Shown in pieces: positions 37,237 through 44,551 of a DNA stretch of 64,000 nt. The notes beneath the pieces were generated by a model. That model saw nothing but the letters and a program-made list of their open reading frames with translations, ran no database searches and had not been told where the DNA came from. Origin of the DNA: Thermoclostridium stercorarium subsp. stercorarium DSM 8532 (GTDB lineage Bacteria > Bacillota > Clostridia > DSM-8532); assembly GCF_000331995.1 (NCBI RefSeq), contig NC_020134.1:310001-374000 (forward strand), given 5' to 3'. The stretch's first letter is position 1. Each line of letters starts with the position of its first letter. Position numbers and translations under genes: made by a program.

Positions 37237-39141
37237 ATGAGCGGTGTACTTTCGGTTTTGAATCCTGCAGAAATTAAAAAAAGCGAGTTTGAAAAAATAA
37301 TAACCGAGATTGCCGAAAGGCTCAAATTCATGCCTGATGTGCACGAAATAAGGAAATTCCTCGATGATTACGGTGATAAGCCTTATTATTTCAAGAAAAA
37401 CGGAATTTACATGGAAAACGGACGGTGTACTCCGTCAATCAGAGATGCAGCAAGTTTCTACGTTTTAATCAAATATCTCGAACATTATAAATCTGGAACC
37501 AATTCAGGTGCAATTTCGGCCGAAGGTTCAGCGGGAGGAAGCTTTGAAGCCGCAAGGTATTACTTGGAGTTTTTCGGTGACAAATGGGACGACGAAAAGG
37601 AGTTTATTTACAGTTTTATATGCAACGAACCCGGTACAGGTTCTGATTTATTTTCTGATTTAAATATTGATATAGTTTCGGGCTCTGTTTATAAAATAAA
37701 GAAATATTTCCTTGAAAATTCAAGAATAAAGGATATCCGCGGCGGAAGCGCATTGATTAAGCATGTAAACGAAGATGTCACATTTAGATACCTCAGGGAA
37801 AAATACACCGAAGAATGTGCTATATACTGCGGCGGAGGGAACGCGCTTATAATAGCGCCGGGAGGTACGGGAGCTGACATATGCCGGGAGCTCGAGGAAG
37901 AATACACCCAGATCACGCTGACTGCGCAGAATGCGTTTGAATGCGTCCGGACAAACCTCAATAAGTTTATCAGGGACTACAAGGAAATAATGAGGGACTT
38001 AAACCAGAAACTTGATGAAAGAAAAAAACTGAAGATTTTTGATATAAATCCTGATAATGATAAAAAACAGATAGAAACTGGCAGTGAAGTGATAAAATTT
38101 GACGCGGAGAAAATAGAAGAAAACGGCGTGGTCTGTTACCTCTGCGGTGTCAGGGACGCAAAATACAAGGTTAGTATACCGGAAAATGCCGCGGTTTGCC
38201 CGTCCTGTTTAAGGAAACGCAAGATGGGTGAAAACAAAGCCGTTTTTTACGATGAATACAGAAAGTATACAGGTGCATCAGTAAAGAGAAAGATAAACAG
38301 TCTTGATGAGCTGGAAGACGACAACGGGCGCATAGCGGTAATCTACGCGGACGGAAATAACATGGGGAACGTGGTTAAAAGTATTGAAACGCCGTTCCAG
38401 CATATGTATTTCAGCAGAACCCTGGACAGAACAACGAAAAAATGTGTTTATAAATCCATAAACGAGGTAATGGGCAGTGAGGCAATGTTTGAAGCAATAG
38501 CACTGGGCGGGGATGATATATTCATAGTCGTGCCCGGAGACAAAAGCCTGGTGATTGCCAATAAAATAATTGAAAAATTTGACAGCGAGTTTGAATATAA
38601 AATGACGATGTCGGCGGGAATATGCATCGCCAGATCCAGCACCCCGATTAGAACCATGTTTGAGGTTGCCCAGCATATGCTTAAAAGCGCGAAAAAATAT
38701 TCAAGAAAAAACAATAATTCAAAAGGAACCGTGGATGTTCAGGTTATCCGCAGCAATACAGGCATTGATTTGCTCGAATCCGAAAGCAGCCTGTTCCCCG
38801 CTGACAATTCGGAACTTTCTGATTACCTGGATATTATAGAAAAAATGAAGAGCGACAATGATATTAAGCCCTCACAGTTGTATAAATTCAGCAACGCATG
38901 GCGTATAATGAAAAACCCGCTGGAATTCCAGCTCTTTTATCTGTACCAGACAGGCAGGGTTGCCAACAGATACAACGGATATGTAATAAAATTCCTTAAC
39001 AGCAGGAAAGGCATTAACAGAGACGCATACAGCTATTGCGGGCTTATACAGAAGAAACCAGATGCCGGCTCTGACGGAGAACCACAATATATGCCGCTGT
39101 GGGATGATATCATACTGCTGATGGATGCAGTGGGGAGGTGA
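37237..39141 (+). CDS. cas10: Cas10 (Csm1/Cmr2-like), GGDD active, no HD domain
   Basis: The 634-residue large subunit of a type III effector. Palm 2 carries the cyclic-oligoadenylate synthase motif GGDD at residues 424-427 (EAIALGGDDIFIVVPGD), with VIYADGNNMGNVV as its first metal strand. A degenerate first palm is at AIYCGGGNALIIAPGG (about residue 200), followed by a Cys4 zinc motif C300xxC...C321xxC. The N-terminus lacks any HD nuclease signature, so single-stranded DNA cleavage is not expected and the output should be cyclic-oligoadenylate signalling. ATG 37237 follows GGGGTGA. The next gene begins 5 bp after its stop. Confidence 0.93.
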   Translation: MSGVLSVLNPAEIKKSEFEKIITEIAERLKFMPDVHEIRKFLDDYGDKPYYFKKNGIYMENGRCTPSIRDAASFYVLIKYLEHYKSGTNSGAISAEGSAGGSFEAARYYLEFFGDKWDDEKEFIYSFICNEPGTGSDLFSDLNIDIVSGSVYKIKKYFLENSRIKDIRGGSALIKHVNEDVTFRYLREKYTEECAIYCGGGNALIIAPGGTGADICRELEEEYTQITLTAQNAFECVRTNLNKFIRDYKEIMRDLNQKLDERKKLKIFDINPDNDKKQIETGSEVIKFDAEKIEENGVVCYLCGVRDAKYKVSIPENAAVCPSCLRKRKMGENKAVFYDEYRKYTGASVKRKINSLDELEDDNGRIAVIYADGNNMGNVVKSIETPFQHMYFSRTLDRTTKKCVYKSINEVMGSEAMFEAIALGGDDIFIVVPGDKSLVIANKIIEKFDSEFEYKMTMSAGICIARSSTPIRTMFEVAQHMLKSAKKYSRKNNNSKGTVDVQVIRSNTGIDLLESESSLFPADNSELSDYLDIIEKMKSDNDIKPSQLYKFSNAWRIMKNPLEFQLFYLYQTGRVANRYNGYVIKFLNSRKGINRDAYSYCGLIQKKPDAGSDGEPQYMPLWDDIILLMDAVGR

Positions 39142-39146
39142 ACTGC

Positions 39147-39692
39147 ATGGGAACGGTTAAATACAGGGTTACGATAAATTTGTTAACCCCGTTTAATATT
39201 TCCTCGGGTCAGGAAAAGGGCGGCCAGGCGCAAAAAAGGACGGTTCTGTATAAGGGCAAGCCCTATATTCCCGGAAGTACAATTAAAGGAAAAATACGGT
39301 GGAATTTTTACAGGATCACCGAATTAAGTCATTCAGAGAATAACTGCAATTGTGCCATGTGCGCCCTGTTTGGCGGTCAGGGATATAAGCCTTCGAAAGT
39401 ATATGTAGACGACTTTTTGCCCGTTGACGGTGAAAATTCGGGAAATAAAGCGCTGGCCGTAAGATACGGTATTGCCATCAACAGATATACGAAGACCGTT
39501 GCGGACGAGCACCTGTATTCCCAGGAAGTGGCCACCGGCGGAAAATTCAGCGGTTATATAACGGTTTATTTTGACAATGAGACGGTGAAATACAAAAGAA
39601 ACCTTGAGATGGCGATAAAAATGGTTGAAAATGTCGGTGGCGGGCACAGCAAAGGATATGGCAGGGCTCTGGTTCAATTGGAAGAAGTTTGA
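39147..39692 (+). CDS. Cas7/Csm3-like RAMP subunit A
   Basis: A short, 181-residue RAMP protein of the Cas7 (Csm3) group, expected in the crRNA-binding backbone. It has the start VKYRVTINLLTPFNISSGQ, KPYIPGSTIKGKIRWNFYR, the knuckle CNCAMCALFGGQGYKPSKVYVDDF, and the C-terminal glycine-rich GGGHSKGYGRALV. Where Csm3 has its target-RNA-cleaving Asp, ahead of PYIPGS, this protein has Lys (QAQKRTVL), so it is probably non-catalytic. ATG 39147 lies behind GGGGAGGTG; an in-frame GTG at 39138 lies inside that site. Confidence 0.85.
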   Translation: MGTVKYRVTINLLTPFNISSGQEKGGQAQKRTVLYKGKPYIPGSTIKGKIRWNFYRITELSHSENNCNCAMCALFGGQGYKPSKVYVDDFLPVDGENSGNKALAVRYGIAINRYTKTVADEHLYSQEVATGGKFSGYITVYFDNETVKYKRNLEMAIKMVENVGGGHSKGYGRALVQLEEV

Positions 39693-39711
39693 CTGAAAGG
39701 AATGGTGTCCT

Positions 39712-40920
39712 GTGAACGTTAAGCTGAAATTCAAATCCCCTTTTATCGTAGGCGGAATAAAGAGGGTATCGAATTACATAGAAACTCTGGATTACATACC
39801 AGGCAACGTTGTGAGGGCTGCTTTTGCACGTTACATATTGAATAACTGCCCGTGTTTTGACAGGGACGAAGTTGTAGAAATAGACGGCGAAAAACACAGG
39901 AACTGGGTTTATTACAGAAACAGACCGGAATGCCAAAAGTGCCGGCTGAAAAATTTGTGCCTGAAATTTGACGACATAAAATTTTCATTTTTCTACCCGG
40001 AGGGTACTGATATAATTCCGCTGACAACGATGAGATGCAAAATGAGGCCTGAGCACCGCTTGATAGATCTCCTTACCGAAAAGCGCGAATGCCCCGACTG
40101 CATAAAAGCAGGAAACAGCGATACAAGGGTTGAGGCGGTTTCGGGCTATATAAAGGACGGAAAGGATTACAAAGTGAGTAAAACCCTGTTTACAAGAACG
40201 GCAATAGACAAATATACAGGCGCGGCCAAGGAGGGTATGCTGTACAGCATAGAAGCCGTCACGGCCACCGACGGCGAGAACAATATTGTCTACTGGGGCC
40301 TGATAAAAGGAATAACGGACGAAGATATCTCAGCCATTGACGAGTTGAGGGTGGGCAAATATACGTCGGTAGGTTTCGGAAGATGCAGTATTATTGCCGC
40401 AGAAGACGGGGATGACCGGTGTGCTCCGACGCTGCAGGCCGTAGAAAACAAAGAGGAAATAACTAAGAAGATGAAGCTTTTCAGTGAACGGTATAGGGCG
40501 AACAATAAAATAACGGATGATTATAAGTATTTTGCCGTGAAGTTTGTGGCGGACGCAAAACTGGGATTTAAAAGCCATGGCGGAAATGAATTTGAGAAAT
40601 ACAAAAATAATGGTGAGTTAAAAGATATATGGTTTAACGCATTAAGAGCGTATAAAACAGACAATTCGGCGTACGAAATTGACAAAGTGTATGCGGAGGT
40701 TTTCAATTTCAGAGGCTATGATACTTCAAAAGTGGGCGATATACGGGAGGAACCCGTACATATGGTTCAGAAGGGCAGCGTGATTGTTTTCAAGACCCTC
40801 AAACCTTTCAACGAGATATTTGATGATTTTGTATCAATGGACGGGTTCGGCCTTGATACTGAAAACGGTTTTGGCTGGTTTGAATTCCATTTTGGTCTGG
40901 AGGTGCAGGTGAATGACTGA
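39712..40920 (+). CDS. csx10: Csx10-like RAMP protein
   Basis: A 402-residue RAMP protein resembling Csx10, the Cas5-like subunit that marks subtype III-D. Supporting features: the N-terminal FKSPFIVGGIKRVSNYIETLDYIPGNVVRAAFARYI, equivalent to the family's tlDYIPGsalRGala block; ECQKCRLKNLC, and CPDCIKAG as further Cys pairs; TAIDKYTGAAKEGMLYSIEAV, as in the family's HTAInR.tgtAedgqLYsyE region; and RVGKYTSVGFGRC with the RAMP glycine loop. It probably caps the crRNA 5' handle. It starts with a GTG at 39712 and overlaps the next gene by 8 bp. Confidence 0.75.
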   Translation: MNVKLKFKSPFIVGGIKRVSNYIETLDYIPGNVVRAAFARYILNNCPCFDRDEVVEIDGEKHRNWVYYRNRPECQKCRLKNLCLKFDDIKFSFFYPEGTDIIPLTTMRCKMRPEHRLIDLLTEKRECPDCIKAGNSDTRVEAVSGYIKDGKDYKVSKTLFTRTAIDKYTGAAKEGMLYSIEAVTATDGENNIVYWGLIKGITDEDISAIDELRVGKYTSVGFGRCSIIAAEDGDDRCAPTLQAVENKEEITKKMKLFSERYRANNKITDDYKYFAVKFVADAKLGFKSHGGNEFEKYKNNGELKDIWFNALRAYKTDNSAYEIDKVYAEVFNFRGYDTSKVGDIREEPVHMVQKGSVIVFKTLKPFNEIFDDFVSMDGFGLDTENGFGWFEFHFGLEVQVND

Positions 40921-41305
40921 AACTTTATTAAATTTTGTTGAAGAACTGGGAAGCGACAAGAATTTCTGGACCGGTCAGGGTAAAGGCAAAAAAGGCGGTG
41001 AAAATGAGAAAATAGGAAGCAGTAATATAAGGAATATGGCTGTTTTGGCCAACAATGCCGATTGTTATGAAGAACTCAGACTTTTTGTTGAGTACAAAAT
41101 AGCAAAAGGGAATGGCTGGGACGGTAAGTTTAAGGGAGACAGAATATTCGGACATGAAGTTCTGCGCTGTATGGATAAAATTTATGAGATGTGCAACCGA
41201 AACGACAGGGAAGCATTAAGAAACATAAGTAAGTTTTTCGGGTATTTGTACTGGAAAGTGTATGCACTGGAAAAGGCCAATAAACCGCGTAAAACAAATA
41301 ATTAA
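40913..41305 (+). CDS. Csm2-like small subunit (Cas11)
   Basis: A 130-residue helical protein in the position of the type III small subunit. The segment IGSSNIRNMAVLANNADCYEELRLFVEYKIAKG resembles the Csm2 core (itTsqiRk), and the C-terminal half should be helical and is basic at its end (KANKPRKTNN). In known complexes several copies line the target RNA opposite Cas7. Its ATG overlaps the csx10-like stop (ATGACTGA), which couples their translation. Identification rests on this motif, size and place. Confidence 0.68.
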   Translation: MTETLLNFVEELGSDKNFWTGQGKGKKGGENEKIGSSNIRNMAVLANNADCYEELRLFVEYKIAKGNGWDGKFKGDRIFGHEVLRCMDKIYEMCNRNDREALRNISKFFGYLYWKVYALEKANKPRKTNN

Positions 41306-41332
41306 AGTTCGTATTGCAGGGGTGAACGGTAA

Positions 41333-42118
41333 ATGTTACTGGATAAATTTCATAACAGATATATTGTAAAAGGCACCATTGTAGCCGAGACTCCGATACA
41401 TATAGGAGCCGGAAATGAAAGCATAGATCCCGTTGAAACAGACAATGCGGTCATAAAGGATAAAGACGGCAAACCGTATATTCCCGGAAGTTCCCTTAAG
41501 GGGGCGCTGAGAAGCTGGCTTGAAACTTTTCTGAGGGGCAGCGGGAGCAAGCTTGTGGGCGAAAAAAAACCCTGCCTTATCGTGGACAAGCCCTGTATTG
41601 ATCCGTCTGATAAAGAGATTAAGAAGTGGCTTGAGGAAATAAAAGAGAAATACGAAGGCAAGGATGATGCGGACAGGTTTGTCGCCGAGGAAATATACCG
41701 AAAACTTTGCCCGATATGTAGGGTATTCGGCTCTCACTATTTTGCTTCAAAAATAACGATAAATGATTGCAGGCTTAAGGACGAGAAGACTTATATTGAA
41801 ACAAGAGACAGGGTTGCAATCGACAGGGACACCGGTACTGCTTCCCAAGGCAAGAAGTATGATTTCGAGCAGGTGGCGGCGGGGACAAAGTTTGATTTTT
41901 ATATGACGGCCGACAACCTGGACGAGGAGAATGAAAAAATTTTGAAAATAATCATTAAGGTTTTGGAAAGCGGAAACTTTACGGTAGGCGGAAAAACGTC
42001 GATAGGGCTGGGAAGAATAAAGCTCTGCGATGCCAAGGTTTACAGAATTGATCAAAACAGCCTGGAAAGTTATTTATTCAACGGTTTAAGCGAAGAAATG
42101 GGGTGGCAGTATGTTTAG
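41333..42118 (+). CDS. csm3: Cas7/Csm3-like RAMP subunit B, catalytic Asp present
   Basis: A 261-residue Cas7-group RAMP, the closest of the four to Csm3. It has VAETPIHIGAG, then ETDNAVIKDKDGKPYIPGSSLKGALRSWLE, where D37 occupies the position of the Csm3 residue that cleaves bound target RNA. LCPICRVFGSHYFASKITINDC, RVAIDRDTGTASQGKKYDFEQV and the C-terminal GGKTSIGLGRIKL follow. So this backbone subunit is likely to be the RNase of the complex. The ATG is preceded by GGGGTG and the stop overlaps the next gene by 8 bp. Confidence 0.87.
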   Translation: MLLDKFHNRYIVKGTIVAETPIHIGAGNESIDPVETDNAVIKDKDGKPYIPGSSLKGALRSWLETFLRGSGSKLVGEKKPCLIVDKPCIDPSDKEIKKWLEEIKEKYEGKDDADRFVAEEIYRKLCPICRVFGSHYFASKITINDCRLKDEKTYIETRDRVAIDRDTGTASQGKKYDFEQVAAGTKFDFYMTADNLDEENEKILKIIIKVLESGNFTVGGKTSIGLGRIKLCDAKVYRIDQNSLESYLFNGLSEEMGWQYV

Positions 42119-42971
42119 CAGACTGTATAACGAAGCCGTAATTGAGTTCGATATGCATACCGAAAGTCCGCTGTTCATAAAGTCAGGGCTGGACGACCAG
42201 CTTAACCCGGCTGCGGTGGAACATACGTTTTTTGTTACATATAAGAACGGCGAGCCCGTTCCTGCAATACCGGGAAGCTCACTGAAGGGCGTATTCAGAA
42301 GCACCGCTGAACAGCTTTTGAAAGAACATGGGGTGTGCAATATACTGAGTAAAGTAGATTCCTGCAGCTATCGCATAAGGCAGGAGGAAAGAAACCAGGA
42401 GGAAAGAAATAAAAGTGAAAATCAGGACAATTACGGACAAATGTCTCTTGGCGAAATACGGTACAAAAAAAGCTGCCCGGTCTGTAAACTTTTCGGTTCG
42501 CAGGTTTTAAAAAGCCGGATAACTTTTAACGATGCTTGTCCCGTGGGTGAATACAAAACCGGAAAAAGAGCTGCGGTTGCCATTGACCGGATTACGGGGG
42601 CAAGCAGGAGCGGAGCCCTATACGATTTTGAATACATAGAGAATGCTGTATTCAAATGCAGGATACAGTTAAGGAATTTTTTCAGATGGCAAGTCAAATT
42701 GATATTTGAAATATTTAACAGAATAGACGACGGATACACCACATTCGGCGGATTTTCGTCAAAGGGTTTCGGAAGGATGAGGATTGAAAACGTAAGCATG
42801 ACTGTCCGCTATTATGACAAAGGAAAGAAAGCCGAAGGATATTCGGATAAGGAGCTTTATATTGAGAAAAACATAACAGGCAGGGAGGCTATTTCAGAAC
42901 TTCTGAAGGATATTAAATTTGACGAGGCTGCTTTTAAAGGATGTGATCTGAAACATGATAAAGCCTTATGA
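42111..42971 (+). CDS. Cas7-like RAMP subunit C
   Basis: A 286-residue Cas7-group RAMP with the same block order as subunit B: FDMHTESPLFIKSGLDDQ, AIPGSSLKGVFRSTAEQL, the zinc knuckle CPVCKLFGSQVLKSRITFNDA, VAIDRITGASRSGALYDFEYI, and GGFSSKGFGRMRI. At the catalytic position it has Glu (PAAVEHTFFV, E37) instead of Asp, so activity is doubtful. It contains an unusual charged insert RQEERNQEERNKSENQ around residue 90. It overlaps both neighbours (8 bp upstream, 17 bp downstream), so the three RAMP genes are translationally coupled. Confidence 0.85.
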   Translation: MFSRLYNEAVIEFDMHTESPLFIKSGLDDQLNPAAVEHTFFVTYKNGEPVPAIPGSSLKGVFRSTAEQLLKEHGVCNILSKVDSCSYRIRQEERNQEERNKSENQDNYGQMSLGEIRYKKSCPVCKLFGSQVLKSRITFNDACPVGEYKTGKRAAVAIDRITGASRSGALYDFEYIENAVFKCRIQLRNFFRWQVKLIFEIFNRIDDGYTTFGGFSSKGFGRMRIENVSMTVRYYDKGKKAEGYSDKELYIEKNITGREAISELLKDIKFDEAAFKGCDLKHDKAL

Positions 42972-43866
42972 TTTTGTGCCCTTCCTGAAATATATCCCTT
43001 ATAAAAAGGGCAATGCGGTGTATGATAAGGGAAAAATTCCAATCCGGGTTAAAACCCTCACTCCTGTACATATTTCCTCCGGGGAATATGCTGTAAACGG
43101 AAAAAATTTGATCTATAAAGAATTTATAAAAATAAACGGTATACCTGTTATACCGGCCACAAGTTTTAAGGGATGCGTGAGAAGCATAGCCGAAAGTGTT
43201 TCCCACAGCTATCCGTATATGATTGACGACAAAAAGAAGGAATTAATCCCTGAAGAAAAGACTGGCATAGGAAAAACAGGCGATTCAAACCAACGCGCCA
43301 ATGACCAAAACGAAAACAAGAAAAAGGAAGACGAGATAAAATGTATAGTCTGTGACATGTTTGGAATGATGAACTGGAGAAGCAGAATTGCTTTCGGCGA
43401 TTTAAAGGGTGTTCCCGGCAAATTCAGACTTGAGATCAGGGGAATTCCGGCAAGTTTCAACCCGCACCCTGAAAGGGAATTTTATATGGAAGACGGAAAG
43501 TACAAAGGATATAAATTTTACAGACACGGCGTAAACGGAATTCAGCCCAAAGGTGAAGTATTCCGTGAATTTGTTGCTGAGGATTCTTGGTTTGAAGGTG
43601 AAATTATTTACAGGGACCTGACCGAGGAACAAATCCAGTTGCTTTGTTTTTCGTTAGGTTTAAGCGGCGATATAAATCCCAAAATCGGATACGGAAAAAA
43701 CTTTTTTTACGGGAGCATTGAAGTGACTTCAGACGCAAAGTGGGTGGAAAAGGCGAAAGAATACAGGGAAAAAGCCGAAGACGACATAAAGAAAAACATT
43801 GACCGGCTTATTTCGATTCTGAGTTATAAAAACGCGGTAAGTTCACCGGATTTGGTAATATGGTAA
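42955..43866 (+). CDS. Cas7/Csm5-like RAMP subunit D
   Basis: A 303-residue RAMP protein, the most divergent of the set. The core is recognisable: IRVKTLTPVHISSGEYAVNG, VIPATSFKGCVRSIAES, CIVCDMFGMMNWRSRIAFGD, and GDINPKIGYGKNFFYGSIEV as the glycine loop. The catalytic Asp position is Asn/Lys, so it should be structural. A Lys/Glu/Asn-rich insert (about residues 96-125) lies before the Cys knuckle. Being last among the RAMP genes, it may sit at the crRNA 3' end as Csm5 does, which is inference. Confidence 0.78.
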   Translation: MIKPYDFVPFLKYIPYKKGNAVYDKGKIPIRVKTLTPVHISSGEYAVNGKNLIYKEFIKINGIPVIPATSFKGCVRSIAESVSHSYPYMIDDKKKELIPEEKTGIGKTGDSNQRANDQNENKKKEDEIKCIVCDMFGMMNWRSRIAFGDLKGVPGKFRLEIRGIPASFNPHPEREFYMEDGKYKGYKFYRHGVNGIQPKGEVFREFVAEDSWFEGEIIYRDLTEEQIQLLCFSLGLSGDINPKIGYGKNFFYGSIEVTSDAKWVEKAKEYREKAEDDIKKNIDRLISILSYKNAVSSPDLVIW

Positions 43867-43899
43867 GTGACTTTTTCTTGAATTTGCGGGGTGAAAAAA

Positions 43900-44520
43900 A
43901 TGCTGAGAAACAAAAAAACTCTTCTGGAATGCGCCAGAAATACTGCGGAATATATAAAAAAGAACGGCGGCGGAAATTTTGCAGGTTTTATAGTGGATAT
44001 TATCCGTTATGTGGACAGGCAGGACCGGGACAGTGAACAAAAAGTCAAACAGTTATGGCAGATCCTGTTCAGTGTCAAAAGCTCAAATATAGAGATAATC
44101 GAGGGCGGAAGTGCAGTTAAGGAATCTTATATAAAGTTCATTGATGAATATTTGGGAATAAAAAAATCACAAAATGAATATATCCCCGCCAATACCGATT
44201 TCAACGATCTTAGCCTGGAAGAAATATTTTATGTTTTTGCCTGGGTGCGCAGGCTTACAAAAGAGGAAAAGCAGGGCAAAAAAGACAAAAATAAGGTGCC
44301 TGATGGAAAAAGAACATTTAACGGGAGAAATGAACGGAGATTCGACAGAAATAATGTGAAGGCAGACAACAAAAAGGCATATTACAGCAATGAGAAACAT
44401 TCAGGCAAAAGGAAGGATTACGATAACGCCTACGGAAACGGAAAAGGCAGGGAGCAGAGCGAGCCGTTTAACAATACTATTGCTGAACAACTGAGAAAAA
44501 TATATGGTAAAACTGATTAA
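43900..44520 (+). CDS. Unrecognised CRISPR-operon protein with basic disordered tail
   Basis: A 206-residue protein I cannot assign. Residues 1-~125 are predicted helical (CARNTAEYIKKNGGGNFAGFIVDIIRYVDRQ, then DLSLEEIFYVFAWVRRLTKEE). Residues ~127-195 are low-complexity and rich in Lys, Arg, Asn, Asp, Gly and Tyr (KRTFNGRNERRFDRNNVK, GKRKDYDNAYGNGKGREQ), and the last stretch NNTIAEQLRKIYGK may be a short helix. The tail suggests RNA binding or complex tethering. The ATG at 43900 has GGGGTGA upstream, the same Shine-Dalgarno form as cas10 and the CARF gene. It is in the operon between the last RAMP gene and the CARF-HEPN-Csx20 gene, so it may be a new accessory or a second small subunit. Confidence 0.8.
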   Translation: MLRNKKTLLECARNTAEYIKKNGGGNFAGFIVDIIRYVDRQDRDSEQKVKQLWQILFSVKSSNIEIIEGGSAVKESYIKFIDEYLGIKKSQNEYIPANTDFNDLSLEEIFYVFAWVRRLTKEEKQGKKDKNKVPDGKRTFNGRNERRFDRNNVKADNKKAYYSNEKHSGKRKDYDNAYGNGKGREQSEPFNNTIAEQLRKIYGKTD

Positions 44521-44551
44521 ACAGTCCAAATATATCTTGTGGGGTGTAAAA

